A stretch of DNA of 64,000 nucleotides. Origin: Cohnella sp. GbtcB17 (GTDB lineage Bacteria > Bacillota > Bacilli > Paenibacillales > Paenibacillaceae). The notes beneath the pieces were generated by a model. That model saw nothing but the letters and a program-made list of their open reading frames with translations, was not told the origin of the DNA and searched no databases. Below, in pieces: positions 31,656 to 40,486 of this stretch. The position numbers and the translations under genes are program-made. The DNA lies in assembly GCF_019091135.1 (NCBI RefSeq), contig NZ_JAGXJW010000016.1, positions 28,797 to 92,796 on the forward strand. Reading direction: 5' to 3'. Every line of letters begins with the position of its first letter. Within the stretch, counting starts at the first letter, position 1.

Positions 31656-34451
31656 TCAGATCGCTCTGAATTCGATCCAGCCGATCTCAAGACCGGGCTT
31701 GACGACATCGAGCTTGAGTTCGTACAACCCGGCCGCCAGCTCGGCCTTCGGCAGCTTGTGCAGCGTCCAGGCGCCGCCGGTTCCGTTCGTCTGCACGGTC
31801 GCGAGCGGCCTCCCGTTCAGGCTCAGGTTGCTCGCGCTCTGCGCCAGCTCGGATTCGGCGGACATCGCGCTCGCGAACAGCCGGTAGGCGCCCGCTTGCT
31901 CCACTCGAATGAAGGTCGCGCCTGCGACGTTCGGCACGATCCGCGCGCCGTCCGCAACCGGCTGAGCGCGCTGCTCTTGCTCGGCGGCAGGGGCAGTCAG
32001 CGCTTGGAACGCTTCACTCGTCTCTTGCGTGACCCGATCCCGCGCGCCGACCGGCGCCCGCAGAATGAAGCCGAGGATGTTCATCGCGGACCGCTGCAGC
32101 TCGCCTCTCGAGAGCGTGCCGTCGGCAAGCGATGCGATCGTATGGTCCCCGTAAGCGTTGGTCTCCGCGCCGTAGTTGCTGACGACCATGTACAGATCGT
32201 TCTGCGCGCGCACCATCCAGTTCGTATACTTGCGATCCGGGACGCCGCCGCGCGCGACATCGTTCATGACGGCCCACCAGTCCGTCATTACGATGCCCTT
32301 AAAGCCCCATTCGCCGCGAAGGATCGTCGTGTTCAGGTCGTAGTTCGACGCCGCCCAGTGTCCGTTGATCGGATTGTACGACGTCATGACCGAATTGGCG
32401 CCGCCCTCCCGGACCGCGATCTCGAAGCCCTTCAGGTAAATCTCGCGCAGCGCGCGCTCGGATACGACGGCGTCGACCTTGCTGCGGTGCTTCTCCTGAT
32501 TGTTGCAGGCGAAGTGCTTGAGCGTGGCGTTCGAGCCGCCTTTCATAATGCCCCGCACGCAAGCTGCGGCGAAGACGCCCGAGATGAGCGGATCTTCGGA
32601 AAAGTACTCGAAGTTGCGCCCGTTAAGCGGGCTCCGCCGGATGTTGAGCCCCGGTCCGAGCAGCGCGTCGATCTCGTTGCGCACGAGCTCCCGGCCCTCG
32701 AGAACGTACAGCTCCTCGACGAGCGCCGTGTTCCAGGTCGCGGCGAGCAGCGTCCCGATCGGCACCTGCGTCGCCTTGTGCCCGCTGTCCATGCGGATGC
32801 CGGACGGCCCGTCGGACGTGCAGGCGACCGGGATGCCATAGCCCAGCAGGCCATCCGTCACCCCGCCGAAGGCCGAAGCCGTCCCCGGCGTGACCAGCGG
32901 GCTGCTCATGCCTTCGCCGCGGACGAGCGCGGCCAGATCTTCGTCGCCAAGCTGCGCGACGAAGGCTTCGAGGCCGACCTTGCCGTCGCGAACGTCCTTC
33001 AGCTTGTAGCCGCTATCGCCGGTCTGTGCGATCTCTTGGGGAAGCCGGCTCCCGATGCGGTCCGCCAGCGAGATCTTGCGCTTCGGCGCATCCTCGTACG
33101 CCAGCTCGTAGGCGCCGTCGGCCCGGCGCGCGCCCGGCTTCATCCGCGAGAGACTCGCGGTCGGCGCCATCGCTTCCTCGAGCTGCCGCACGACCCGAAG
33201 CGTGTCGACGACATAGCCGTCTTGCCCCTCAAAGGCGACGGCCGAAGCTTTTTTCACACTGGTCCCCGCATAGAAGCGATAGGTTCCCGCCTCCAGCACG
33301 TAGGCGGAAGCATGGCCGGTCGCGCCGGCGTCGTCGTAGGCGGCCATCGCGCGGACGGGGAAGCTGACGGTCAGGCGCTGCGATTCGCCCGGCTGCAGCA
33401 GATCGGTCTTGGCGAAGGCGGCGAGCGCTCTGGCCGGACGTCCCAGCGCGCCTTGCGGCGCTTCAACGTACAGCTGAACGACCTCTTTGCCGGCGTAGAC
33501 CTTGCCCGTGTTCGTTACGACGACATCGACCGCGATGACGGCTTCGCCGTCGGCATCGGTCAGACGGGCGTCTTCCGCCGCGAGGCCGAACGTCGTATAG
33601 GACAGGCCATAGCCGAACTCGAACTGCACGCGATCCGGACAGAACGTCTCGAAGTAGCGATAGCCGACATAGATGTCTTCCTGGTAAAGGTTGGCGAGCT
33701 CGTTGCCGTAGTTGCGGGTGGACGGATAATCCTCGAGCGCATAAGCGATCGTGTCTGTCAGCTTGCCGCTCGGCGTTACATCGCCGGCCAGCACGTCGGC
33801 GATCGCGTTGCCGCCTTCCATGCCTCCGTGCCAGGCATACACGACGCTTGCGATCGGGTGAACGTACGCGTCGTCTTCCAGCCAGCTCATATCCACGATA
33901 TTGGAAACGTTGAGCACGACGACGGTCCGCTCGAAGCGCGCCGTCACCCGCCTCAGCATCGCCCGCTCCTCGTCCGTGAGCAGGTAGCTGCCCGGCTCGC
34001 CCGCGTTGTCCTGATCCTCCCCGGCCGTGCGTCCGATGACGACGATCGCCTTGTTCGAGATGCGCCTCGCTGCGGCGACCAGTTCGTCCGTCAACGGCAT
34101 TTCCCGCTGATGCCAGGGCTCCGCCGCCCAGCCGCCCCCACCGTTGTCGAACGGGTTCTGCTCGATCCACTGCTCGTAGACGGCCGCGAGTGTCTCGTTG
34201 ACCGCCACGTTTGCCTTGCCGCGAAGACCGTCCAGCAGGTTCGTCGTATACGCCACATGGACGCTGCCGCCGGAGCCTGTGCCGCTGCGGTAGTAGTTCA
34301 CTTGCGTTCTCCCGAACACGGCGACGTTATCCCCTTGGCGCAGGGGCAGCGCTTCTCCTTCGTTTTTCAGCAGCACTGCGCCTTCTGCGGCTGCCCTACG
34401 GCTGAACGCGGCGAAGCCGTCCAAGGGAACGCCGATCATCGATGTCGTCAT
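31656..34451 (-). CDS. Circularly permuted GH3 beta-glucosidase-like enzyme
   Basis: A 931-residue glycoside hydrolase with family-3 domains in swapped order. The alpha/beta-sandwich comes first (EGAVLLKNEGEALPL; SVVYAWHGGMEGGNAIADVLAGDVTPSGKLTDT), then the fibronectin-III-like domain (about 300-410), then the (beta/alpha)8 domain (from about 500). That last domain carries KHFACNNQEKHR and the nucleophile Asp in GIVMTDWWAV. Some Ruminococcus and Butyrivibrio GH3 beta-glucosidases share this order. The last about 100 residues look like a small beta-sandwich (carbohydrate-binding-like). No signal peptide, so it is cytoplasmic and acts on imported oligosaccharides. The start overlaps the lacI stop (ATGA), with GGAGGATGCGAA as ribosome site. 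Exact specificity unknown. Confidence 0.92.
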   Translation of the reverse strand: MTTSMIGVPLDGFAAFSRRAAAEGAVLLKNEGEALPLRQGDNVAVFGRTQVNYYRSGTGSGGSVHVAYTTNLLDGLRGKANVAVNETLAAVYEQWIEQNPFDNGGGGWAAEPWHQREMPLTDELVAAARRISNKAIVVIGRTAGEDQDNAGEPGSYLLTDEERAMLRRVTARFERTVVVLNVSNIVDMSWLEDDAYVHPIASVVYAWHGGMEGGNAIADVLAGDVTPSGKLTDTIAYALEDYPSTRNYGNELANLYQEDIYVGYRYFETFCPDRVQFEFGYGLSYTTFGLAAEDARLTDADGEAVIAVDVVVTNTGKVYAGKEVVQLYVEAPQGALGRPARALAAFAKTDLLQPGESQRLTVSFPVRAMAAYDDAGATGHASAYVLEAGTYRFYAGTSVKKASAVAFEGQDGYVVDTLRVVRQLEEAMAPTASLSRMKPGARRADGAYELAYEDAPKRKISLADRIGSRLPQEIAQTGDSGYKLKDVRDGKVGLEAFVAQLGDEDLAALVRGEGMSSPLVTPGTASAFGGVTDGLLGYGIPVACTSDGPSGIRMDSGHKATQVPIGTLLAATWNTALVEELYVLEGRELVRNEIDALLGPGLNIRRSPLNGRNFEYFSEDPLISGVFAAACVRGIMKGGSNATLKHFACNNQEKHRSKVDAVVSERALREIYLKGFEIAVREGGANSVMTSYNPINGHWAASNYDLNTTILRGEWGFKGIVMTDWWAVMNDVARGGVPDRKYTNWMVRAQNDLYMVVSNYGAETNAYGDHTIASLADGTLSRGELQRSAMNILGFILRAPVGARDRVTQETSEAFQALTAPAAEQEQRAQPVADGARIVPNVAGATFIRVEQAGAYRLFASAMSAESELAQSASNLSLNGRPLATVQTNGTGGAWTLHKLPKAELAAGLYELKLDVVKPGLEIGWIEFRAI

Positions 34452-35434
34452 TTCGCATCCTCCTTTAGTTGTCCGACCGATTCGCCTTCAATCAGCCGCA
34501 CATAAATCCGCTCTTGCTCGACGGGCCGGCCCTCGATCATCTTCAGCAGCTGCTCGGCGGCGAGCGCCCCCCACTTGCGCTTGGAGTAATCGATTGTCGT
34601 CAGCCGGGGCTGCATGTACTGCGCAAGCTCGATGTTGTCGTAGCCGACCACGTGGACGTCCCGTCCGATCCGGAGCGGGGTCTGCGTCCGCAAGTAGTCG
34701 CACAGGCCGATCGCCATCTCGTCGTTCAGGCAGAAGACGCCGACCGGTCCTTCCCGCGCAACCTCCGCGATCCGCGCACCTGCCGCATAGCCGGAGGCCT
34801 TGTCAAAAGCGCCCGGGAGCTCCTCGAGCCTTGCCTCCGGCACGCGCTCTGCCGCCTGCCTGACCGCCCGCATTCGCTGCCGCGCGTCGAAGGCCGACTC
34901 CGGCCCGCCTACGGCGCAGATCCGGCAGAGTCCCTGACTCAGCAGATGCTCCACGGCCAGCGTCGCGCCCGCTTTGTTGTCGAGCAGCACCTGGTTGACG
35001 TTGGGATGGTCGAGCTCGCGATCGAGGACGACCAGCTTGTGCCCGCGGTCCGCATAGCCGATCAGCTCCTCGTCGGCGAACGTCGCGTCGAGAATGATCG
35101 CCCCGTCGAACGCTCGCTCCGGGATCATCCGATGCGACCGGCGGCCGCTGCAGACGATGAGATCGTAGTCCCTGCGGTTCAGCTCTTCCTTGAGCCCATA
35201 CAGCAGGTCTCCGTAAAAGTGGCCGCTGAAGTCCGTGAGGAAGACGCCGACGAGCATCGTCTCCCGCTTCTTCAGCATGCGGGCCGCCCGGTTGGGCACG
35301 TACCCCAGCTCGTCCGCGATCGACCGGATGCGGTCCGCCGTCTCCTTCGTAATCCGGTCGCTGCCGTTCAGCGCATACGATACCGTAGATATCGAGACCC
35401 CCGCCGCGCTGGCGATATCCTTGATGCTGACCAA
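34448..35434 (-). CDS. LacI family transcriptional repressor
   Basis: A 328-residue repressor. The N-terminal helix-turn-helix and hinge helix are intact (SIKDIASAAGVSISTVSYALNGSDRITKETADRI...YVPNRAARMLKK), followed by the periplasmic-binding-protein-like ligand domain. TTG 35434 follows AAAGGAGAGGGGAAGC. It heads an operon with the permuted GH3, to which it is translationally coupled. Palindromes GAAACGTTTC at 35484 and 35604 in the divergent control region, and at 43912 before the sugar-binding-protein gene, are its probable operators; it would act as glycoside-responsive repressor of the locus. Confidence 0.92.
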   Translation of the reverse strand: MVSIKDIASAAGVSISTVSYALNGSDRITKETADRIRSIADELGYVPNRAARMLKKRETMLVGVFLTDFSGHFYGDLLYGLKEELNRRDYDLIVCSGRRSHRMIPERAFDGAIILDATFADEELIGYADRGHKLVVLDRELDHPNVNQVLLDNKAGATLAVEHLLSQGLCRICAVGGPESAFDARQRMRAVRQAAERVPEARLEELPGAFDKASGYAAGARIAEVAREGPVGVFCLNDEMAIGLCDYLRTQTPLRIGRDVHVVGYDNIELAQYMQPRLTTIDYSKRKWGALAAEQLLKMIEGRPVEQERIYVRLIEGESVGQLKEDAK

Positions 35435-35483
35435 GCTTCCCCTCTCCTTTCCTGATTTCTGTATGTTGCGAAAACAAGCTTTC

Positions 35484-35493
35484 GAAACGTTTC
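35484..35493. promoter_or_regulatory. LacI operator 1
   Basis: Perfect palindrome GAAACGTTTC, 50 bases upstream of the lacI start, suited to autorepression. Confidence 0.7.
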
Positions 35494-35567
35494 AATTTAA
35501 TCTTCGACTAGCCGATATTCTCTAAATTTATATGAAATCGGCACTTCAGGCAACTTAAATTATAGGT

Positions 35568-35613
35568 TTGACGCCTTGTAATCGTAGAATTATAATGTCC
35601 GTAGAAACGTTTC
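35568..35613 (+). promoter_or_regulatory. SigA promoter of the second GH3 gene with LacI operator 2
   Basis: TTGACG (35568-35573), 17 bases, TATAAT (35591-35596). The palindrome GAAACGTTTC (35604-35613) covers the transcription start, the ideal place for repression by the LacI protein. Confidence 0.85.
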
Positions 35614-35651
35614 GATAAAGCGTTATCAGCAGAAAGAAGGTCATATACGTC

Positions 35652-37865
35652 ATGTCCGAATCGAAAGTCCCTTCATCTTCGTCTTCGTCTTCTTCGGAGA
35701 AGCTGCCTCTGCATGCCCTCCTCGCACGGATGACCCTGGACGAGAAAATCGCCCAGCTGATCCAGCTGGCCGTTCCCTTCTTCGAAGGCGCGTCGGATGC
35801 CGGCCTGATCACCGGCCCGATGGCCTCGCTCGGCATCGGCCAGGATACCGTCCGCGGCGCCGGGTCCGTGCTCGGCATGGCCGGCGCGCAGGAGACGATC
35901 AACGTCCAGCGCAAGCATCTCGAGCACAATCGCCTCGGCATTCCGCTCCTCATGATGGCCGACATCGTGCACGGCTTCAAGACGATTTTCCCCGTGCCGC
36001 TCGCCATCGGCTGCTCGTGGGACCTCGCGCTCGCGGAGCGCAGCGCGGAGATCGCCGCCAAGGAAGCGTCCGTGTCCGGCGTTCACGTCACTTACGCTCC
36101 GATGGTCGATCTCGTGCGCGATCCCCGCTGGGGCCGGGTTATGGAGTCGACGGGCGAGGATCCGTATTTGAATGCGGAGTTCGCCAGGGCGTTCGTCCGC
36201 GGCTTCCAGGGCGACGATCTGAGCGGCGACCTCGACCGTGTCGCGGCCTGCGTCAAGCATTTCGCCGCCTACGGGGCAGCCGAAGCCGGACGCGACTACA
36301 ACACCGTGGACCTGTCGGCGCGCCAGCTCCGCGAGTTCTACCTGCCGGCGTACAAGGCTGCGCTCGACGAAGGCTGCGAGATGGTGATGACGTCGTTCAA
36401 CACGGTCGACGGCGTCCCGGCCACGGGCAACGTACCGCTGATGCGCAAGCTGCTGCGGGAGGAATGGGGCTTCGACGGCGTGCTCATCTCCGACTGGGGC
36501 GCGGTCAAGGAGCTCATCGCCCACGGCATCGCCGCGGACGAGCGCGAGGCGGCGCTGAAGGCGATGAAGGCCGGCGTCGACATCGAGATGATGACGTCGT
36601 GCTACGCGAAGCATATGGCCGAGCTGATCGAAGCCGGCGAAGTGGATGCGGCGCTGATCGACGAAGCGGTCATGCGCATTCTGCAGCTCAAGGACAAGCT
36701 CGGCTTGTTCGACAATCCCTATCGCGCAGCCGATCCCGAGCGGGAGCGGGCAATCGTGTTCAGCGACGCGCACCGTGCGGCCGCGCTGGAGCTGGCGCGC
36801 AAATCGTGCGTGCTGCTCAAAAACGACGGCATCCTGCCGCTGTCGCCCGCGCTAAAGGTGGCGGTCGTCGGTCCGTTCGCCCGCAGCGGCGACCTGCTCG
36901 GGCCGTGGTCGTGGACCGGGTCGCAGGACGCGGTCGTCCGCGTGTCCGAAGCGATCCGCGCCAAGGCGGCGGCGCCTGAAGCGGTGACTGTCGCGGAGGG
37001 CTGCGGCATCGAGACGGCATCGACCGAGGCGCAGCTGCTCGAAGTCGAGGCCGCCGCGCAAGGCGCCGACGTCATCGTGCTCGCGCTCGGCGAGCACTCC
37101 GACATGAGCGGCGAAGCCGGCTGCCGGGCCGACATCCGGCTGCCCGAGGCGCAGCTCGCGCTGGTGCGCCGCGTGAAGGCGCTGGGCAAGCCGGTCGTGG
37201 CCGTGCTGTTCAACGGCCGGCCGCTCGACCTGCACGGCATCATCGACGAAGCCGATGCCGTGCTGGAGGCGTGGTTCCCCGGCTCCGAGGGCGGCGTCGC
37301 GGTCGCCGATCTGCTCTACGGCGACGCCAATCCGTCGGGCCGCCTGACGATGTCTTTTCCGTACAGCGTGGGCCAGGTGCCGGTGTACTACAATGCCTTC
37401 AACACCGGGCGGCCGCAAGGCGCGCCGGACGCGCAGGTCCGGTACGTGTCCCAGTACCTGGACATCCCGAACGAGCCGCTGCTGCCGTTCGGCTACGGAC
37501 TCGGCTACGCCGCGTTCGAATACGGCGAAGCCGCGCTGTCCGCGGACGCAATGACGCCGGATGCGCCGATCACGGTCACTGTGCGCGTCACCAATGTCGG
37601 CGCGGTCGCTGGCGTCGAGACTGTCCAGCTGTACGTCCGCGATATCGCGGGCGAGGTCGTCCGGCCGGTCAAGGAGCTCAAGGCATTCCGCCAGATCGAG
37701 CTGCAGCCGGGCGAGAGCGCCGAGGTCGCGTTCGAGCTGAGCGAGAGTCAGCTCCGGTATTACCACGCGGACCTGACGCACGCGAGCGACGCAGGCGCGT
37801 TCCTCGCGATGGTCGGCCCGAACAGCCGGGACGTCGCGTCGCTGCCGTTCAAGCTCGTCAAGTAA
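35652..37865 (+). CDS. GH3 beta-glucosidase/beta-xylosidase (BglX-like)
   Basis: A 737-residue glycoside hydrolase family 3 enzyme in the usual domain order. The (beta/alpha)8 domain comes first (DPRWGRVMESTGEDPYLN, KHFAAYGAAEAGRDYNTV, nucleophile Asp281 in LISDWGAV), then the alpha/beta sandwich (KSCVLLKNDGILPLS; LGEHSDMSGEAG), then the fibronectin-III-like domain (TNVGAVAGVETVQLYVRD). It resembles E. coli BglX but has no signal peptide, so it is cytoplasmic; residues 7-16 are a polyserine stretch. It would release sugars from imported oligosaccharides. It has its own LacI-controlled promoter and a strong terminator. Confidence 0.94.
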   Translation: MSESKVPSSSSSSSSEKLPLHALLARMTLDEKIAQLIQLAVPFFEGASDAGLITGPMASLGIGQDTVRGAGSVLGMAGAQETINVQRKHLEHNRLGIPLLMMADIVHGFKTIFPVPLAIGCSWDLALAERSAEIAAKEASVSGVHVTYAPMVDLVRDPRWGRVMESTGEDPYLNAEFARAFVRGFQGDDLSGDLDRVAACVKHFAAYGAAEAGRDYNTVDLSARQLREFYLPAYKAALDEGCEMVMTSFNTVDGVPATGNVPLMRKLLREEWGFDGVLISDWGAVKELIAHGIAADEREAALKAMKAGVDIEMMTSCYAKHMAELIEAGEVDAALIDEAVMRILQLKDKLGLFDNPYRAADPERERAIVFSDAHRAAALELARKSCVLLKNDGILPLSPALKVAVVGPFARSGDLLGPWSWTGSQDAVVRVSEAIRAKAAAPEAVTVAEGCGIETASTEAQLLEVEAAAQGADVIVLALGEHSDMSGEAGCRADIRLPEAQLALVRRVKALGKPVVAVLFNGRPLDLHGIIDEADAVLEAWFPGSEGGVAVADLLYGDANPSGRLTMSFPYSVGQVPVYYNAFNTGRPQGAPDAQVRYVSQYLDIPNEPLLPFGYGLGYAAFEYGEAALSADAMTPDAPITVTVRVTNVGAVAGVETVQLYVRDIAGEVVRPVKELKAFRQIELQPGESAEVAFELSESQLRYYHADLTHASDAGAFLAMVGPNSRDVASLPFKLVK

Positions 37866-37867
37866 AT

Positions 37868-37907
37868 AAAGGAAAGCCCTCGGAGCGCGCTCTGAGGGCT
37901 TTCCTTT
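37868..37907 (+). terminator. Strong terminator after the second GH3 gene
   Basis: AAAGGAAAGCCCTC pairs with GAGGGCTTTCCTTT around a GAGCGCGCTC inner stem, 3 bases after the stop. Confidence 0.88.
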
Positions 37908-37984
37908 GCAGAAGTAATGGGCTACGCTGAGGTTTCGGACAGGAAATTCCGAACCCGTTAGGGCGGCAAAACAATCTTCGGGCG

Positions 37985-38170
37985 GCGATAGTGCCTTTTG
38001 GAGCGTATCTTCACCGTTCTGGGCGTCATGGAGGCTGAGATAGTGCCTTTTGGCGCTTATCGGCACCGTTCTGGGCGCCATGGAGGCGGCGATAGTGTCT
38101 TTTGGCGCTTATCGGCACCTTTCTGGGTGCCTTGGAGGCGGCGATAGTGCCTTTTGGCGCTTATCGGGCA
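37985..38170. repeat. 52-bp tandem repeat array (family B, 3.5 copies)
   Basis: GATAGTGCC-type units start at 37987, 38039, 38091 and 38143, exactly 52 bases apart. Each has TTTTGGCGCTTATCGGCAC and TTCTGGGCGCCATGGAGGC; GTGCC and GGCAC arms can pair. The units are clearly related to the array near 52 kb (family D). Confidence 0.9.
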
Positions 38171-38175
38171 CAGAG

Positions 38176-38425
38176 GTTACACGGTTTATCCACGCAACTT
38201 TGCGCCCGGACGAGAGGTTCTGCAAAGTTACGCGGTTTTTCCGTGCAACGGAGTTCCTGGACGTTTGTTTCTGAGACGTTACGCGGTTTTTCCGTGTAAT
38301 TCACGCCCGAAGGATGGCTTGTGTCCGAGTTATACGGTTTTTCCGTGCATCTCCGCCCAAGCCGATGACTTCTGCGCGAGTTACGTGGTTTTTCCGTGCA
38401 TCTCCGCCCCGGCTTCCGACGGTAC
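38176..38425. repeat. 51-bp tandem repeat array (family C, 5 copies)
   Basis: Units begin GTTAC or GTTAT at 38176, 38227, 38278, 38329 and 38380, an exact 51-base period. Each has a hairpin core CGCGGTTTTTCCGTG (variants allowed) followed by about 28 less conserved bases. It starts where family B ends and lies between convergent genes. No coding function is apparent. Confidence 0.9.
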
Positions 38426-38508
38426 TTGGCAACAATCAGGCACGCTCGCGGCTGCACGCAACAAAGCGCGCCCGGCTCGGCCGGACGCGCGTCTCTCGCG
38501 CAAACTGT

Positions 38509-39381
38509 TTACTCTTTCACCGCACCGATGACGATGCCTTTGACGAAGTAGCGCTGCAGGAACGGGTATACGATCAGGATCGGCAGTGCGCCAATGAAGA
38601 TCTGGGACGCCCGCAGCGTGCGCTGGGACAGGCCCTCGATCGCGGCCGGATCGAACTTCGTCATGTCCGCCTGCACGATGATCGTCTGCATGAAGCTGGC
38701 GAGCGGCAGCTTGGCGGCGTCCTTCATGTAGATGAGACCGTCGAAGTACGCGTTCCAATGTCCGACCATCGTGAAAAGGGACACGGTCGCCAGCGACGGC
38801 AACGAGACCGGCAGGTAGACGGACCAGAAGGTCCGCACGTGGCCCGCGCCGTCGATAAACGCCGCCTCCTCGAGCTCCTTCGGCACGGAGCGGAAGAAGT
38901 TGAGGAGCAGGATGATGTTGTAGACGGCGACCAGGCCCGGCAGAATGAGCGCGAACAGGTTGTTGATCAGGTGGAGCTTCAGAATCAGAATGTAGCTCGG
39001 GATGAGGCCGCCCGGGAACAGCATCGTGACGACGAAAAACCACAGGTACACGTTGCGCGCCCGGAACACGCGGGTGTCCTTGGACAGCGCGTAGGCTGCG
39101 ATCGCGTTCACGAGCATGCCGAGCGCCGTGCCGAGCACCGTTCGTTCGATGGAGATCCAGAGCGACTTGAGGAAGTTGGCGTTGTTGAACGTCTTCGCGT
39201 ACGCCTCGAACGTCAGCCCCTTGGGCCAGAGCGTGACCAGCCCCGCGTTGGCCGCGGCGCTGGAGCTGAGAGACACCATCAGCAGGTGGAACATCGGCAG
39301 GAGACAGAGGATTGCGATCACCAGGAGCACCGTATTGTTGAATGCGCTGAACACGCGATAAGATAGCGTTTTATGATACAC
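38509..39381 (-). CDS. Carbohydrate ABC transporter permease (LplC/YtcP-like)
   Basis: A 290-residue inner-membrane permease with six predicted helices. The binding-protein-dependent transport (EAA) loop reads EEAAFIDGAGHVRTFWSVYLPVSLPSLATV, where it docks to the ATPase. N-terminal LLMVSLSSSAAANAGLVTLWPKGLTFEAY is typical of the CUT1 LplC group. Start GTG 39381 follows AAAGGGGTG. It is the second gene of a two-permease unit; no ATPase gene is present, as usual for this group, where a shared MsmK-type ATPase serves. Two repeat arrays lie between its 3' end and the GH3 gene. Confidence 0.93.
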   Translation of the reverse strand: MYHKTLSYRVFSAFNNTVLLVIAILCLLPMFHLLMVSLSSSAAANAGLVTLWPKGLTFEAYAKTFNNANFLKSLWISIERTVLGTALGMLVNAIAAYALSKDTRVFRARNVYLWFFVVTMLFPGGLIPSYILILKLHLINNLFALILPGLVAVYNIILLLNFFRSVPKELEEAAFIDGAGHVRTFWSVYLPVSLPSLATVSLFTMVGHWNAYFDGLIYMKDAAKLPLASFMQTIIVQADMTKFDPAAIEGLSQRTLRASQIFIGALPILIVYPFLQRYFVKGIVIGAVKE

Positions 39382-39397
39382 GAGGCTTCACCCCTTT

Positions 39398-40339
39398 CTA
39401 GAAAATCCGGTATCCTGCGAACTTGTAGGCAAGCCGGTACGAGAATACGATGAGGATCAGGCTGATCACCGACTTGAAGAAGCCGACGGCCGTCGCGAAG
39501 CTGAATTGTCCGCCCAGGAGGCCTTCGCGATAGACGAACGTGTCGATGATGTCGCCCTGCTGGTAGATCATCGGGCTGTACAGGTTGAACACCTGGTCGA
39601 AGTTGGCGTTCAGGACGTTGCCCATCGCGAGCGTCGCGACGACGATGAGGATCGGCAGCAGCGACGGCACGGTGATATTGAGCGTCTGCTTCCAGCGGGA
39701 AGCGCCGTCGACTTCGGCCGCCTCGTACAGCGACGGATTGATGCCGGACAGCGCCGCGAGGAAGATAATCGTGTTGAAGCCGAACTCCTTCCACACGTCG
39801 CTCACGATGATCGTGATGCGGAACCAGGTGCCGTCGCCGAGAAAGAAGATTGGCTTGATGCCGAAAACGTTGTTCAGCAGCTGGTTGACGATGCCGGTCT
39901 GCCCGAGCAGGTCGATCAGGATGCCCGACAGCGTGACCCACGACAGTAAGTGCGGCAGATAGACGAACGTCTGGATCGAGCGCTTGAGCCCCATTTTGCG
40001 CACCTCGTTCAGCAGCAGCGCGAACAGGAACGGCACGACCAGGTTCAGCACGACCTTCGAGCAGGCGAACAGCAGCGTGTTTCCGATGATCTTGATGAAG
40101 TAATCGTTGGTGAACATATAGTGGAAATGCTTGAATCCGACCCAGGGCGAATGGGCGAACCCCAGCCTGGCCTTATAATCCTGGAATGCCATGACGTTCC
40201 CCAGCATCGGGACGTACGAAAAGATAAGCACGAGCAGGGCGGCCGGCAGCACCATGAGGTGAAGCGTCCACGGCTGCTTGTAGCCGCGTTTTCTGTCCTT
40301 GAGCTCGCGCGCCGCGGACTTGGTTGTGTTTGCTTCCAT
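39398..40339 (-). CDS. Carbohydrate ABC transporter permease (LplB-like)
   Basis: A 313-residue CUT1 permease with six predicted helices; the EAA loop is EAAEVDGASRWKQTLNITVPSLLPI. The GIKPIFFLGDGTWFRITIIVSDVWKEFGFNTIIFLAALS region is characteristic of LplB proteins. ATG 40339 (MEANTTKSA) follows GGGGGAGAGCT; a longer open frame upstream lacks a ribosome site and covers the promoter. It pairs with the LplC-like gene 16 bases downstream and works with the lipoprotein at 44034. It is divergent from the YesM/YesN genes, and a TAACAAAACCCTAT motif upstream may be the YesN site. Confidence 0.93.
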   Translation of the reverse strand: MEANTTKSAARELKDRKRGYKQPWTLHLMVLPAALLVLIFSYVPMLGNVMAFQDYKARLGFAHSPWVGFKHFHYMFTNDYFIKIIGNTLLFACSKVVLNLVVPFLFALLLNEVRKMGLKRSIQTFVYLPHLLSWVTLSGILIDLLGQTGIVNQLLNNVFGIKPIFFLGDGTWFRITIIVSDVWKEFGFNTIIFLAALSGINPSLYEAAEVDGASRWKQTLNITVPSLLPILIVVATLAMGNVLNANFDQVFNLYSPMIYQQGDIIDTFVYREGLLGGQFSFATAVGFFKSVISLILIVFSYRLAYKFAGYRIF

Positions 40340-40421
40340 AGCTCTCCCCCGTTTGCGGATCGATTGATGGGCACAGAGCGAACCCTTGTTAAGCCATAGT
40401 AGCAACCGGAAAGGCCTTACA

Positions 40422-40458
40422 ACTATAAGACATTGTTAGGATCGATAGGGTTTTGTTA
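40422..40458 (-). promoter_or_regulatory. Candidate YesN-activated promoter of the permease unit
   Basis: Minus strand TAACAAAACCCTAT (40458-40445), then 17 bases and TATAGT (about 40427-40422). The -35 is poor, as in activator-dependent promoters. A closely similar motif with the same spacing precedes the binding-protein gene at 43932. Confidence 0.4.
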
Positions 40459-40486
40459 AGCAATTGAGCGGGGGAGGAACGCGCGT

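Noticed and set aside
31758..34505. 915-codon open frame on the plus strand opposite the permuted GH3
   Set aside because: It is a high-GC antisense shadow; the minus-strand frame has intact GH3 domains and a coupled ribosome site.
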